Shown: positions 1 to 9,893, counted from the stretch's first letter. The stretch is 64,000 nt of DNA from Streptomyces bikiniensis (GCA_000716465.1 JNWL01000015.1:82019-146018); one strand, 5' to 3'. Numbers and translations are program-made. Notes: generated by a model from the letters alone, not told the origin.

Positions 1-1278
1 GCCTTCGCCTTCTCCGCGTACTTCACCACCAGCCTCTTCGGCATGGTCCTGGCCGGCCAGTGGTCCGACCGGAACGGCCCGCTCGCGCCCCTCACCGCCG
101 GCATGTCCGCCTTCGCCGCCGGGCTGCTCCTCTCCGGGACCGCCGGCGCCATGTGGACGTTCGTCCTCGGCCGGGCCGTGCAGGGCCTCGGCGGCGGCCT
201 CGTCATCGTCGCCCTGTACGTGGTCGTCAGCCGCGCCTACGACGAGCACCTCAGGCCCGCGATCATGGCCGCCTTCGCCGCGAGCTGGGTCGTCCCCTCC
301 GTCGTCGGCCCGCTCGCCTCCGGCACGATCACCGAGCACCTGGGCTGGCGCTGGGTCTTCGTCGGCATACCGGCCCTCGTCGTCCTGCCGCTCGCCCTCG
401 CCCTCCCCGCGATCCGCCGCACCGCCTCCGGCCCCGCCGACCCGGAGGCGCCCGCCGCCCCCTGGGACCGGCGCCGGATCCGGCTGGCGCTCGGCATCTC
501 CGCCGGTGCCGGGCTCCTCCAGTACGCCGGGCAGGAACTGCGCTGGCCGTCCCTGCTGCCCGCCGCCGCGGGCGCCGCGCTGCTCGTGCCCGCCGTGCGG
601 GGGCTGCTGCCGCGCGGCACCTACCGGGCCGCCCGCGGCCTGCCCTCCGTCGTCCTGCTGCGCGGGATCGCCGCCGGGTCCTTCATCGCCGCCGAGTCCT
701 TCGTGCCCCTGATGCTGGTCACCCAGCGGGGCCTGAGCCCCACCCTCGCCGGGCTCTCCCTGGCCGTCGGCGGCCTCACCTGGGCGCTCGGCTCCTGGAT
801 CCAGTCCCGGCCGTGGACGGAGCCGTACCGGGAACGCCTCGTCGTCCTCGGGATGGTCCTGGTCGCGCTCGCGATCGCGACGGCCCCGAGCGTCCTGATC
901 ACCGCCGTGCCCGTGTGGACCGTCGCGGTGGCCTGGGCCTTCGGCTGCCTCGGCATGGGCGCGGTGATCTCCTCCACGAGCGTGCTCCTCCTGAAGCTCT
1001 CCGCCCCCGAGGAGGCGGGCGCGAACTCCGCCGCCCTCCAGATCTCCGACGGCCTCTCCAACGTCCTGCTCCTCGCCTCCGGCGGCGCCGCCTTCGCGGC
1101 CCTCGGCGGCGGCGCGGTGGGCCACGCGGTCACCTCCCACACGGCCGCCACCGGCTCCCACCCGGCCGCCTTCGCGGCGGTCTTCCTGCCGATGGCGGGG
1201 GTGGCGGCGGCGGGGGCGTGGGTCGCCACGCGGTTGCACGGGGAGCCGGTACGGTCCGGAGACCCGAAAGCCCCCTGA
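1..1278 (+). CDS. MFS transporter, C-terminal part (5' end outside window)
   Basis: The reading frame is open from base 1, so the gene begins upstream; 425 residues are visible. The visible part opens inside an MFS fold: a GQWSDRNG loop matches the conserved motif between transmembrane helices 2 and 3, followed by repeated Ala/Leu/Val-rich helices, a GWRWVFVGIP segment typical of drug:H+ antiporters, and a short hydrophilic tail. It probably exports a small hydrophobic compound by proton antiport; the substrate cannot be inferred. The stop lies just upstream of the toxin-antitoxin operator, so the two units are transcribed separately. Confidence 0.85.
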   Translation, partial: AFAFSAYFTTSLFGMVLAGQWSDRNGPLAPLTAGMSAFAAGLLLSGTAGAMWTFVLGRAVQGLGGGLVIVALYVVVSRAYDEHLRPAIMAAFAASWVVPSVVGPLASGTITEHLGWRWVFVGIPALVVLPLALALPAIRRTASGPADPEAPAAPWDRRRIRLALGISAGAGLLQYAGQELRWPSLLPAAAGAALLVPAVRGLLPRGTYRAARGLPSVVLLRGIAAGSFIAAESFVPLMLVTQRGLSPTLAGLSLAVGGLTWALGSWIQSRPWTEPYRERLVVLGMVLVALAIATAPSVLITAVPVWTVAVAWAFGCLGMGAVISSTSVLLLKLSAPEEAGANSAALQISDGLSNVLLLASGGAAFAALGGGAVGHAVTSHTAATGSHPAAFAAVFLPMAGVAAAGAWVATRLHGEPVRSGDPKAP

Positions 1279-1285
1279 CACCACG

Positions 1286-1303
1286 TGGTACCGCGCGGTA
1301 CCA
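1286..1303. promoter_or_regulatory. Perfect 18-bp palindrome, probable toxin-antitoxin operator
   Basis: TGGTACCGCGCGGTACCA is a perfect inverted repeat ending 7 bp before the antitoxin ATG. Its position over the presumed promoter is where RHH antitoxins usually bind to autorepress their operon. Binding by this antitoxin is inferred. Confidence 0.65.
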
Positions 1304-1310
1304 TGGCGTC

Positions 1311-1508
1311 ATGGCTGGTCTCAACGTCAGGTTCACCGAGGAAGAGCTGGACGCCCTGCGCGAGCGGGCCGAGGCGGAAGGGCGCAGCATGCAGTCCTTC
1401 GCGCACGACGCCGTGATCCGGGCCATAAACGAGCACTCCCGCCTCTTCAACGAGGCGGCCGAGCACGTGCTGAAGGTCAGTGAGGAGCTGAACCGGAGGC
1501 TCGCGTGA
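1311..1508 (+). CDS. Ribbon-helix-helix antitoxin of a Doc-type module
   Basis: A 65-residue protein opens with MAGLNVRFTEEELDALRERA, the beta-strand plus helix arrangement of Arc/MetJ-type DNA-binding antitoxins, followed by an amphipathic C-terminal helix that could bind the toxin. The ATG lies 7 bp after a perfect palindrome. Its stop overlaps the start of the next gene in a GTGA arrangement, so the two are translationally coupled, as expected for an antitoxin made before its toxin. The assignment rests on size, fold pattern and partner. Confidence 0.8.
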   Translation: MAGLNVRFTEEELDALRERAEAEGRSMQSFAHDAVIRAINEHSRLFNEAAEHVLKVSEELNRRLA

Positions 1509-1876
1509 CGTACTACCTCACGCTTCCCGAGGTCCTGAACCTCGCGCAGCGGCTCGGCGCGGACGAAGTGCGGGACTACGGCCTCCTCGACTCCGCCCTG
1601 GCGCGTCCGCAGTCGAGCGTATTCGGCCAGGACGCCTACCCGGACGTCTGGCAGAAGGCCGCGGCGCTCATGGAATCGCTCGCCCGCAACCACGGACTCG
1701 TGGACGGGAACAAGCGCATCGCCTGGTACGCGACCTGGGTCTTCCTCCACATGAACGGGCATCCGCTGGACTCGGCCTTCGACGTCGACGAAGCGGAGGC
1801 GTTCGTCCTGGACGTCTGCCAGGGCGCCCTCGACGTCCCCAAGATCGCCGCGCAGCTGCCCCGGTTCGCGCGCTGA
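1505..1876 (+). CDS. doc: Fic/Doc family toxin (death on curing)
   Basis: A 123-residue protein carries HGLVDGNKR (residues 63-71), matching the Doc motif HxFx(D/N)(A/G)NKR with Leu in place of Phe. It is short and lacks the second glycine/arginine portion of AMP-transferring Fic proteins, as in phage P1 Doc, which phosphorylates EF-Tu. An analogous block of translation is inferred. The GTG start overlaps the antitoxin stop by 4 bp. It is intact, with no sign of decay. Confidence 0.88.
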   Translation: MTYYLTLPEVLNLAQRLGADEVRDYGLLDSALARPQSSVFGQDAYPDVWQKAAALMESLARNHGLVDGNKRIAWYATWVFLHMNGHPLDSAFDVDEAEAFVLDVCQGALDVPKIAAQLPRFAR

Positions 1877-1999
1877 CCGCTCCGACGTGAGCTGAATCGC
1901 ACCCGGAGGGGAGACCCCCCGGTCGGGTACGAGGTCCGGGCCGGGCCGCCGGTAGGGTGGCCCGGTTGTCATATCTGGACGAGCGTCGAACCGGAGATC

Positions 2000-3793
2000 G
2001 TGACTACCACCGCCCCCTCCTCACACCACCTCTCTCCCGCCTTCCCCGGCCGCGCCCCCTGGGGCACCGCCGGCAAGCTGCGCGCCTGGCAGCAGGGCGC
2101 GATGGAGAAGTACATCCAGGAGCAGCCCCGCGACTTCCTCGCGGTCGCCACCCCCGGAGCCGGCAAGACCACCTTCGCGCTGACCCTCGCCTCGTGGCTC
2201 CTGCACCATCACGTCGTGCAGCAGGTGACCGTGATCGCGCCCACCGAGCACCTGAAGAAGCAGTGGGCCGCGGCCGCCGCGCGCATAGGGATCAAGCTGG
2301 ACCCGGAGTACAGCGCCGGGCCGCTCAGCAAGGAGTACGACGGCGTCGCCCTCACCTACGCGGGCGTCGGCGTGCGGCCCATGCTCCACCGCAACCGCTG
2401 CGAGCAGCGCAAGACCCTCGTCATCCTGGACGAGATCCACCACGCCGGAGACTCCAAGTCCTGGGGCGAGGCCTGCCTGGAGGCCTTCGAGCCCGCCACG
2501 CGCCGCCTCGCGCTCACCGGCACCCCGTTCCGCTCCGACACCAACCCGATCCCCTTCGTCACGTACGAGGAGGGGAACGACGGCATCCGCCGCTCCTCCG
2601 CGGACTACACGTACGGCTACGGCAACGCCCTCGGCGACGGGGTCGTCCGGCCGGTCATCTTCCTCTCCTACAGCGGCAACATGCGCTGGCGCACCAAGGC
2701 CGGCGACGAGATCGCCGCCCGCCTCGGCGAGCCGATGACCAAGGACGCGATCTCGCAGGCCTGGCGCACCGCCCTCGACCCGCGCGGCGACTGGATGCCG
2801 AACGTGCTGCGCGCCGCCGACCAGCGGCTCACCGAGGTCCGCAAGTCCATCCCCGACGCGGGCGGCCTGGTCATCGCCTCCGACCAGGAGTCGGCCCGCG
2901 CGTACGCCAAGCTGATCCGCGAGATCACCGGCCACCGCGCCACCCTCGTCCTCTCCGACGACGCGGGCGCCTCGAACCGCATCGACGAGTTCAGCGAGAG
3001 CGACGACCGCTGGATGGTCGCCGTCCGCATGGTGTCCGAGGGCGTCGACGTCCCCCGCCTCGCGGTCGGCGTGTACGCCACGACGATCTCGACCCCGCTC
3101 TTCTTCGCCCAGGCCGTCGGCCGCTTCGTGCGTTCGCGCAGGCGCGGCGAGACCGCGTCCGTGTTCCTTCCCACGATCCCCAGCCTCCTCGGCTTCGCCA
3201 ACGAGATGGAGGTCGAGCGCGACCACACCCTCGACCGGCCGAAGAAGGCGGGCGAGGACGAGGACCCGTACGCCGAGTCCGAGAAGGAGATGGCGGAGGC
3301 CGAGAAGCAGCAGGACGAGGACACCGGGGAGCAGGACATGCTGCCCTTCGAGGCCCTGGAGTCCGACGCCGTCTTCGACCGCGTCCTCTACAACAGCGCC
3401 GAGTTCGGCATGCAGGCCCACCCCGGCAGCGAGGAGGAGCAGGACTACCTCGGCATCCCCGGCCTCCTCGAACCCGACCAGGTCCAGCTCCTCCTCCAGA
3501 AGCGCCAGGCCCGGCAGATCGCACACAGCCGCAAGAGGCCGGACAGCGAGGCGGACCTCCTGGAGCTGCCCGCCGAGCGGCGGCCCGTCGTCTCCCACAA
3601 GGAACTGCTCGAACTGCGCAAGCGGCTCAACACGATGGTCGGCGCGTACGTGCACCAGAGCGGCAAGCCGCACGGCGTCATCCACACCGAGCTGCGCCGG
3701 GTCTGCGGCGGCCCGCCGAGCGCGGAGGCCACCGCCGGGCAGATCCGCGAGCGGATCAAGAAGGTCCAGGAGTGGGCCACGCGGATGCGCTGA
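2000..3793 (+). CDS. DEAD/DEAH-box superfamily 2 helicase
   Basis: A 597-residue protein has a Walker A motif (ATPGAGKTT) near residue 50, a DEIH Walker B box (ILDEIHH) near residue 147, a LTGTPFR motif III, and a C-terminal RecA domain ending in a QAVGRFVRS motif VI. This is the SF2 arrangement of ATP-driven nucleic-acid translocases. A charged Glu-rich insert follows motif VI and precedes a family-specific C-terminus. The GTG start has a close GGAG 3 bp upstream. No restriction or modification partner is adjacent, so a repair or RNA role is as likely as defence. Confidence 0.85.
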   Translation: MTTTAPSSHHLSPAFPGRAPWGTAGKLRAWQQGAMEKYIQEQPRDFLAVATPGAGKTTFALTLASWLLHHHVVQQVTVIAPTEHLKKQWAAAAARIGIKLDPEYSAGPLSKEYDGVALTYAGVGVRPMLHRNRCEQRKTLVILDEIHHAGDSKSWGEACLEAFEPATRRLALTGTPFRSDTNPIPFVTYEEGNDGIRRSSADYTYGYGNALGDGVVRPVIFLSYSGNMRWRTKAGDEIAARLGEPMTKDAISQAWRTALDPRGDWMPNVLRAADQRLTEVRKSIPDAGGLVIASDQESARAYAKLIREITGHRATLVLSDDAGASNRIDEFSESDDRWMVAVRMVSEGVDVPRLAVGVYATTISTPLFFAQAVGRFVRSRRRGETASVFLPTIPSLLGFANEMEVERDHTLDRPKKAGEDEDPYAESEKEMAEAEKQQDEDTGEQDMLPFEALESDAVFDRVLYNSAEFGMQAHPGSEEEQDYLGIPGLLEPDQVQLLLQKRQARQIAHSRKRPDSEADLLELPAERRPVVSHKELLELRKRLNTMVGAYVHQSGKPHGVIHTELRRVCGGPPSAEATAGQIRERIKKVQEWATRMR

Positions 3794-3814
3794 GACCCGC
3801 GCCGCCCCGGGTAC

Positions 3815-3848
3815 CGGAGGCCCGTACACCGCTGTGTACGGGCCTCCG
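3815..3848 (+). terminator. Rho-independent-like terminator after the helicase
   Basis: A perfect 15-bp stem (arms 3815-3829 and 3834-3848) with a 4-base loop lies 21 bp after the helicase stop. No U-tract follows, as is common in Streptomyces. Confidence 0.7.
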
Positions 3849-3849
3849 C

Positions 3850-3988
3850 CGTCCCGTCCCGCCGTCCCGTCCCGCCGTCCCGTCCCGCCGTCCCGCCGTC
3901 CCGCAGTCCCGGCCCGCCCCGCCGCGCCGCGGAACCGGGCAACGGCCGACCCCCGCCGCGCCGCGGAACCGGGCAACGGCCGACCCCC
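3850..3988. repeat. Pentamer-rich stretch and 34-bp perfect tandem duplication
   Basis: Positions 3850-3905 are built from CCGTC/CCGCC pentamers. They are followed by two identical adjacent 34-bp units (3921-3954 and 3955-3988). No gene is supported in 3849-4286; the rest is ordinary GC-rich leader for the IclR gene. Confidence 0.8.
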
Positions 3989-4286
3989 TCCGCGCGCCCC
4001 GCACGACATAGCCGCTCTTGTCCGCCGAAGTCCTTCCTCCGGCCGACCAAGGCCCCGAACCGTCTTCATCCGGTCGCCGGCGCCCGGATTCTGGACGAGG
4101 TCTTCCGCTGAGCGGAGCGGGTCGCTACTGTCCCGGCTCAAAAGCATTCGCCCCGTGGCAGCGCCGCCGCGGAGCGCAGCCGGTGTACCCCTTCCTGCCG
4201 GCGGCCTCTGACGTGCGTCGCCGCGGGACCGGCGAGGCAACCCCGTGAGAGTCCCGCCTCCATCTCACTCCGAAGGAGAGGGCGTC

Positions 4287-4928
4287 GTGACCGCGGAGAC
4301 CTCCCAGACGCTCGACCGGGGACTCAGAGTCCTCAAACTGCTCGCCGACACCGACCACGGCCTGACCGTCACCGAGTTGTCCAACAAACTCGGCGTCAAC
4401 CGGACCGTGGTCTACCGCCTCCTGGCCACGCTCGAACAGCACGCCCTGGTCCGCCGCGACCTCGGCGGCCGTGCCCGCGTCGGCCTCGGCGTGCTGCGGC
4501 TCGGGCGCCAGGTGCACCCCCTGGTGCGCGAGGCGGCGCTGCCCGCGCTGCGCTCGCTCGCCGAGGACATCGGGGCGACGGCCCACCTCACCCTGGTCGA
4601 CGGGGCGGACGCGCTCGCGGTCGCGGTCGTCGAACCGACCTGGACCGACTACCACGTCGCCTACCGGGCCGGTTTCCGCCACCCGCTGGACCGGGGCGCG
4701 GCCGGCCGCGCGATACTCGCCGCCCGCCAGGGCGGCCTGACCGAGCCGGGCTACACCCTCACCCACGGCGAACTGGAGGCCGGCGCGAGCGGCGCCGCCG
4801 CCCCCCTGGTCGGCGTGACGGGCGTCGAGGGCAGCGTCGGCGTCGTCATGCTCGCCGACGCCGTCCCCGAACGCGTCGGCCCGAGGGTGGTGGACGCGGC
4901 CCGCGAGGTCGCGGACGCGCTGCGCTAG
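4287..4928 (+). CDS. IclR-family transcriptional regulator
   Basis: A 213-residue protein has an N-terminal winged helix-turn-helix (LDRGLRVLKLL, then TVTELSNKLGVNRTVVYRLL, residues about 8-50) and a C-terminal GAF-like effector domain. It is slightly shorter than typical 250-residue IclR proteins. The GTG start is chosen because GAAGGAGAGG sits 6 bp upstream; a longer in-frame start at 4245 lacks a ribosome site. No metabolic gene is adjacent, so the regulon cannot be named. Confidence 0.85.
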   Translation: MTAETSQTLDRGLRVLKLLADTDHGLTVTELSNKLGVNRTVVYRLLATLEQHALVRRDLGGRARVGLGVLRLGRQVHPLVREAALPALRSLAEDIGATAHLTLVDGADALAVAVVEPTWTDYHVAYRAGFRHPLDRGAAGRAILAARQGGLTEPGYTLTHGELEAGASGAAAPLVGVTGVEGSVGVVMLADAVPERVGPRVVDAAREVADALR

Positions 4929-5141
4929 GGCGCGCGGCGGCCGGTACGGGCGTACGGCGACGGTACGGGCACGGGCGTACGGGGCGGGCTCCGTCGCCGC
5001 GGCCGCCCCGGTCGCGTCCCGGCCCGTGCGGCCCTGTCCGCCCCTCCGGTACCGGCGCCGGTACGGGCTGCCCCCCGGCCCCGTACCCCCGCCCCGGCGC
5101 CCCCGGCCCCGTACCCCCGCGCGTCCCAGTAGATTGGGGGC
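4929..5141. other. GC-rich intergenic region with a 16-bp palindrome
   Basis: The 213-bp gap is made of GTACGGG-type short repeats and holds a perfect palindrome, GTACCGGCGCCGGTAC (5049-5064). Just before the next GTG is TAGATT followed by 6 bp, a likely -10 box for a leaderless transcript. Confidence 0.45.
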
Positions 5142-5936
5142 GTGCTCTCCCGTCTCTCCCGTCCCCGTGCCCTCGCGCTCTGTGCGCTGCCCGTCGCCGC
5201 GCTCTTCGCCGTCGTCGGGTTCGCGCCGCTGCCGTTCGCGATCGCGCAGCCCGGTACGACCGCCGACGTACTGGGCGAGGACAAGGGGAAGCAGGTCATC
5301 ACGGTCACCGGCGCCCCGGTCCGGGAGACCGAGGGGCAGTTGCGGATGACGACGATCCTGGCGACCGGCCCGTCCGCGGACATCCGCTTCGGGGACGTGG
5401 CCGACGCCTGGTTCCGCACCGACCGGGCCGTCCTGCCGAAGGGCTCCGTCTACCCCTCGGGGAAGTCGGACGCGGAGGTCGAGAAGCACAACCTCGGGCA
5501 GATGAAGCAGTCGCAGGACGCGGCCGCCCTCGCCGCCCTCGGCTATCTGAAGAAGGACCCCGAGCAGGTGAAGGTGACCCTGCACCTCGCCGACATCGGC
5601 GGGCCCAGCGCGGGCCTGCTCTTCTCCCTCGGCATCGTCGACAAGCTCGACGGCGACGGGGACGGCGGCGACCTCACCGGCGGCCGGACCGTCGCCGGCA
5701 CGGGCACGATCGCGCCCGACGGGAAGGTCGGCGCCGTCGGCGGGGTCTCCCTCAAGACGCAGGCCGCAGCCCGGGACGGCGCCACCGTCTTCCTGGTGCC
5801 GAAGGCGGAGTGCTCGGACGCGGAGGCCGAGCTGCCGAAGGGGATGCGGCTGATCCCCGTCACCGCCCTCGGCGACGCGGTGGCCTCCCTCAGGGCCCTG
5901 GAGCAGGGGCAGGAGTCGAAGGTCCCGTCCTGCTGA
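5142..5936 (+). CDS. Secreted Lon-like (S16) serine protease domain protein
   Basis: A 264-residue protein has an N-terminal signal or anchor helix (residues 8-33) and a C-terminal Lon proteolytic fold. The nucleophile Ser lies in GGPSAGLLFSLGIVD and the Lys of the Ser-Lys dyad in GGVSLKTQAA. There is no ATPase domain, so it resembles extracytoplasmic YlbL-type proteases; the short middle part leaves little room for a full PDZ domain. The GTG start has no ribosome site but has a -10-like TAGATT 6 bp upstream, suggesting leaderless expression. Its 3' end overlaps the opposite-strand transporter by 47 bp. Confidence 0.8.
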   Translation: MLSRLSRPRALALCALPVAALFAVVGFAPLPFAIAQPGTTADVLGEDKGKQVITVTGAPVRETEGQLRMTTILATGPSADIRFGDVADAWFRTDRAVLPKGSVYPSGKSDAEVEKHNLGQMKQSQDAAALAALGYLKKDPEQVKVTLHLADIGGPSAGLLFSLGIVDKLDGDGDGGDLTGGRTVAGTGTIAPDGKVGAVGGVSLKTQAAARDGATVFLVPKAECSDAEAELPKGMRLIPVTALGDAVASLRALEQGQESKVPSC

Positions 5937-7209
5937 CCCCCTCGGGCGGGGTGGGCGCGGGCATGGCGTCCATCTCCCGCCACGCCGGGAACACCAGCGG
6001 CGAGAGCGTCGCCAGGAAGTAGAGCGCCCCGATCCCGAGCAGCGTCGCCGCCAGGCCGGCCCGCTCGACCAGGAGGCCCGCCGCGAGGCCGCCCAGCGGG
6101 GTCGTGAGCAGCACCCCCGCCGTGCTCGCGCCCATGACCCGGCTGCGCAGCCCCTCGGGGACCCGTTCGTACATCACCGTGGACAGGATCGGGTTGAGCA
6201 CCCCGACGCCGAACCCGGACGCCGCGAGGGTCACCAGGAGCGGGGCGGTGGTGTCGGTGAGCGCGGCCACCACGTACGGCGGGGCGCCGCCGACCAGGAA
6301 CCCGGCCGCGAACACGGCCCGGCGCGGGAAGCGCTCCCCGAACGCCCCGTACAGCAGCGCCCCGACGAGGGCGCAGCCGCCGAAGACCGAGACCAGCAGG
6401 CCCTGCGCGGCGGGACCGCCCAGCTCCTCCCGGGCGTGCACCGGGAGCAGGACCGAACTCCAGCTCTGGCTCAGGCCGTTGGTCACCATCACCATCACGG
6501 TGATGCCGAGCAGCAGCCGGGAGCGGAACAGGAAGGAGTACCCCTCGCGCAGGTCGGCCCGGTAGCGGGCGGGGGAGAGGGGCGGGCCGTCGCGCACCGG
6601 CTCCGCCGCGGGCACCCCGCGCAGCCCGGTCAGGACGAGCAGCGCGGAGAGGACGAAGGTCGCGGTGTCGAGGAGCAGGACCGTGTCGGCGCCCAGGAAC
6701 GCGACGAGCAGCCCGGCGACGGCGGCACCCGTCATCCAGGCCCCGCGCGACACGGCGTCGTACAGGCCGGCGGCCCGGGTGAGCGGGGTCCCGGCGCGCC
6801 CGGCCAGGTCGGGGACCAGGACGCGCCGGGCCATCTCGCCGGGCGCGTGGCACAGGCCGTTGACCGCCATCAGGGCGCACAGCATCCAGAACCGCAGGAC
6901 CCCGGTGTGGTGCAGGAGAGGGATCGCGGCGAGCGCCAGGCCGCAGACCAGGTCGGAGACGACGCTGACCCGGCGGCGGCCGAGCCGGTCGACGACCGGG
7001 CCGCCGGCGAGGGCGGAGACGAGGACGGGCAGGGCGGCGCAGAAGGCGACGAACCCGGCCTTGCCGGGGCTTCCCGTGGTCTCCAGGGCGAACCACGGGA
7101 CCCCGATGAGGGTGAGCGAACTGCCGGTGATCGAGACGGCGTTGGCGGCCAGGACGGTGGCCAGTGGCCGTACGTCCCCTTTCTCCCTGCCTCCCCTCGG
7201 AGCGGTCAT
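5890..7209 (-). CDS. MFS exporter, ArsR-associated
   Basis: A 439-residue protein has about 12 transmembrane helices and the motif GGPVVDRLGRRRVSVVSD after helix 2, characteristic of MFS drug and metabolite exporters. The start is the ATG whose bases overlap the stop of the upstream 60-residue protein (ATGA), implying translational coupling. The set of ArsR-like regulator, small protein and pump suggests regulated efflux; the compound is unknown. Confidence 0.85.
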   Translation of the reverse strand: MTAPRGGREKGDVRPLATVLAANAVSITGSSLTLIGVPWFALETTGSPGKAGFVAFCAALPVLVSALAGGPVVDRLGRRRVSVVSDLVCGLALAAIPLLHHTGVLRFWMLCALMAVNGLCHAPGEMARRVLVPDLAGRAGTPLTRAAGLYDAVSRGAWMTGAAVAGLLVAFLGADTVLLLDTATFVLSALLVLTGLRGVPAAEPVRDGPPLSPARYRADLREGYSFLFRSRLLLGITVMVMVTNGLSQSWSSVLLPVHAREELGGPAAQGLLVSVFGGCALVGALLYGAFGERFPRRAVFAAGFLVGGAPPYVVAALTDTTAPLLVTLAASGFGVGVLNPILSTVMYERVPEGLRSRVMGASTAGVLLTTPLGGLAAGLLVERAGLAATLLGIGALYFLATLSPLVFPAWREMDAMPAPTPPEGVSRTGPSTPAPAPGP

Positions 7210-7388
7210 GCGGCCAGGCTGACCGGGCGGTCGGCGGGCGTCGCGAGCCGCAGCCCCAGCTCGACCAGGTGCCAGCCGAGTTGGACGCGGAGGGCGGGGG
7301 ACTTCCTCACGGGGTGCGGGCGTTCGGCGGCGCGGTGGGCCTCGGCGGCGGTCAGGGCGTGCAGCTGGAGGTGGATGTCGGCGTGCAT
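7206..7388 (-). CDS. Small hypothetical protein coupled to the MFS gene
   Basis: A 60-residue soluble protein rich in His, Ala and Leu (opens MHADIHLQLHAL). GGAAGGA lies 8 bp before the ATG, and its stop overlaps the pump start by 4 bp. This supports it as a real gene read between regulator and transporter. No family was recognised; the early His-rich stretch could bind metal but that is speculation. Confidence 0.6.
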   Translation of the reverse strand: MHADIHLQLHALTAAEAHRAAERPHPVRKSPALRVQLGWHLVELGLRLATPADRPVSLAA

Positions 7389-7436
7389 GTGCGTGGTCCT
7401 TCCGTGTGCGTACGGGGGATTCGGCGGGCGGTGCTC

Positions 7437-8042
7437 TCAGTCCTCGCGCTGCGGGAACGCGTGCAGGTGGACCCGTACGCGCTCGGCGTCCGGCGCGTCC
7501 TGCTCGGGGGCGGTCCGGTACTCCTCCATCAGGGCGTGCACCTTCTCGCTGAGCTCGCGCAGCTTCGCGGGCGGCAGTCGCAGCGTGAAGTCGCTCATGT
7601 CGGCGGAGCCGAGCCACTTCTGGTCCCAGTCCTCCCGGGTGCCGAGGTAGGTGTTCAGCTCCTGGGTGTGGATGTTCGCGATCTCGTGCATGTAGACGTC
7701 GACGGCGCCCCGGACCTCCGGGTCCTCGTTCCGGTACAGCGACTCGTCGAAGAGCGTGCCGCCCGCGACCGCCTTCCACCACCGCTCCCGGCCCTTGCCG
7801 CGCTCCGGGTCGTCCTCCACGAAGCCGTGGGCGGCCAGCTGGCGCAGGTGGTAGCTGGTCGCCCCGCTGGACTCGCCCAGCCGCTCGGCCAGTTGGGAGG
7901 CGGTGGCGGAGCCGTGGCGGCGCAGGGAGCGGAGGAGCTGGATGCGGAGGGGGTGCGCGAGGCCGCGCAGGGAGCGGGGGTCGAGGGGGTGGACGACGTG
8001 TTCGGCGGGGTTCTCCCCGGGGCGCTTCTCGGGCTCGGGCAT
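7437..8042 (-). CDS. ArsR-like winged-helix transcriptional regulator
   Basis: A 201-residue protein has an N-terminal ArsR-type HTH (ASQLAERLGESSGATSYHLR, residues about 40-60) and a longer C-terminal sensor region containing WDQKWL. The start at 8042 is preferred over an in-frame ATG at 8063, because a -10 box (8049-8054) lies between them and would make 8042 the first transcribed codon. It probably represses its own operon with the downstream small protein and MFS pump through the inverted repeat at 8061-8102. Confidence 0.85.
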   Translation of the reverse strand: MPEPEKRPGENPAEHVVHPLDPRSLRGLAHPLRIQLLRSLRRHGSATASQLAERLGESSGATSYHLRQLAAHGFVEDDPERGKGRERWWKAVAGGTLFDESLYRNEDPEVRGAVDVYMHEIANIHTQELNTYLGTREDWDQKWLGSADMSDFTLRLPPAKLRELSEKVHALMEEYRTAPEQDAPDAERVRVHLHAFPQRED

Positions 8043-8048
8043 GTTCTG

Positions 8049-8077
8049 AGAGTAGACATGCAAAGGAATGCTTGCAA
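8049..8077 (-). promoter_or_regulatory. Predicted promoter of the ArsR-like operon, leaderless
   Basis: On the minus strand a -35 TTGCAA (8077-8072) and a -10 TACTCT (8054-8049) are separated by 17 bp. The -10 ends 6 bp before the ATG, so transcription should begin at the start codon. Confidence 0.65.
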
Positions 8078-8102
8078 GCGTTTCTTTGCAAGCATTCCTT
8101 TG
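8061..8102. promoter_or_regulatory. Long inverted repeat operator (17-bp arms)
   Basis: Perfect 17-bp arms at 8061-8077 and 8086-8102 flank an 8-bp spacer. Each arm contains a TTGCAAGCAT-like core. It covers the -35 box of the regulator promoter, as expected for ArsR-type autorepression. It also sits after the convergently read Lrp gene and could terminate that transcript. Confidence 0.75.
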
Positions 8103-8116
8103 GATGTTGGGGCCCG

Positions 8117-8596
8117 TTACGCCGGCGGCTCCCCGCTCGCCGCCTGCTCCACCAGCGGGATGATCCGCAGCGGCACCGGGTTCTCCATCACGATCGCCGT
8201 CGACGCCCGGACGATCCCCTCGAACCCCACCACCTTGTCGATCACCCGCTGGAGGTCCGCGTTCGAGCGGGCCACCAGCCGGCAGAGCATGTCCCCGTGG
8301 CCCGTGGTCGTGTGCAGCTCCAGGACCTCCGGCACCGTCGCCAGGTGCCCCCGCACGTCCGCGCCCTGCCCCTGTTTGATCTCGAGCGTCGCGAAGGCCG
8401 TCACCGGGTAGCCGAGCGCCGCCGGGTCCACCTCCGGCCCGAACCCCCGGATCACCCCCGACGCCTGGAGCCGGTCGAGCCGCGCCTGCACCGTCCCCCG
8501 GGCCACCCCGAGGCGCCGGGACGCCTCCAGGACCCCTATGCGCGGCTCGCGCGCGAGCAGCGCGATCAGCCGCCCGTCCAAATGATCGATCGCCAC
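8117..8596 (-). CDS. Lrp/AsnC-family regulator next to hppD
   Basis: A 159-residue protein has an N-terminal HTH (LDGRLIALLAREPRIGVLEA, then RLGVARGTVQARLDRL) and a C-terminal RAM ligand-binding domain (LEIKQGQGADVRGHL, then TTTGHGDMLCRLV). The GTG at 8596 has GGAGGA 6 bp upstream; longer frames reach into hppD. It is divergent from hppD, so control of tyrosine catabolism by an amino acid ligand is the obvious hypothesis. Confidence 0.88.
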   Translation of the reverse strand: MAIDHLDGRLIALLAREPRIGVLEASRRLGVARGTVQARLDRLQASGVIRGFGPEVDPAALGYPVTAFATLEIKQGQGADVRGHLATVPEVLELHTTTGHGDMLCRLVARSNADLQRVIDKVVGFEGIVRASTAIVMENPVPLRIIPLVEQAASGEPPA

Positions 8597-8663
8597 AGCG
8601 GCTCCTCCGTGGTCAGGATGTACAAGTCGCCCGATCATCCTGGCGTGTCGCTGTGCACATTGA

Positions 8664-9863
<1,200 letters not shown>

Positions 9864-9893
9864 GGAACCTCTGGGAGCCGCCCGCGCGCGCAA

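Noticed and set aside
2021..4240. 739-codon open frame opposite the helicase
   Set aside because: It is a shadow of GC-rich codon bias: low-complexity Val/Gly/Asp/Arg-rich translation, no family motifs, and it lies antisense to a gene with clear helicase motifs.
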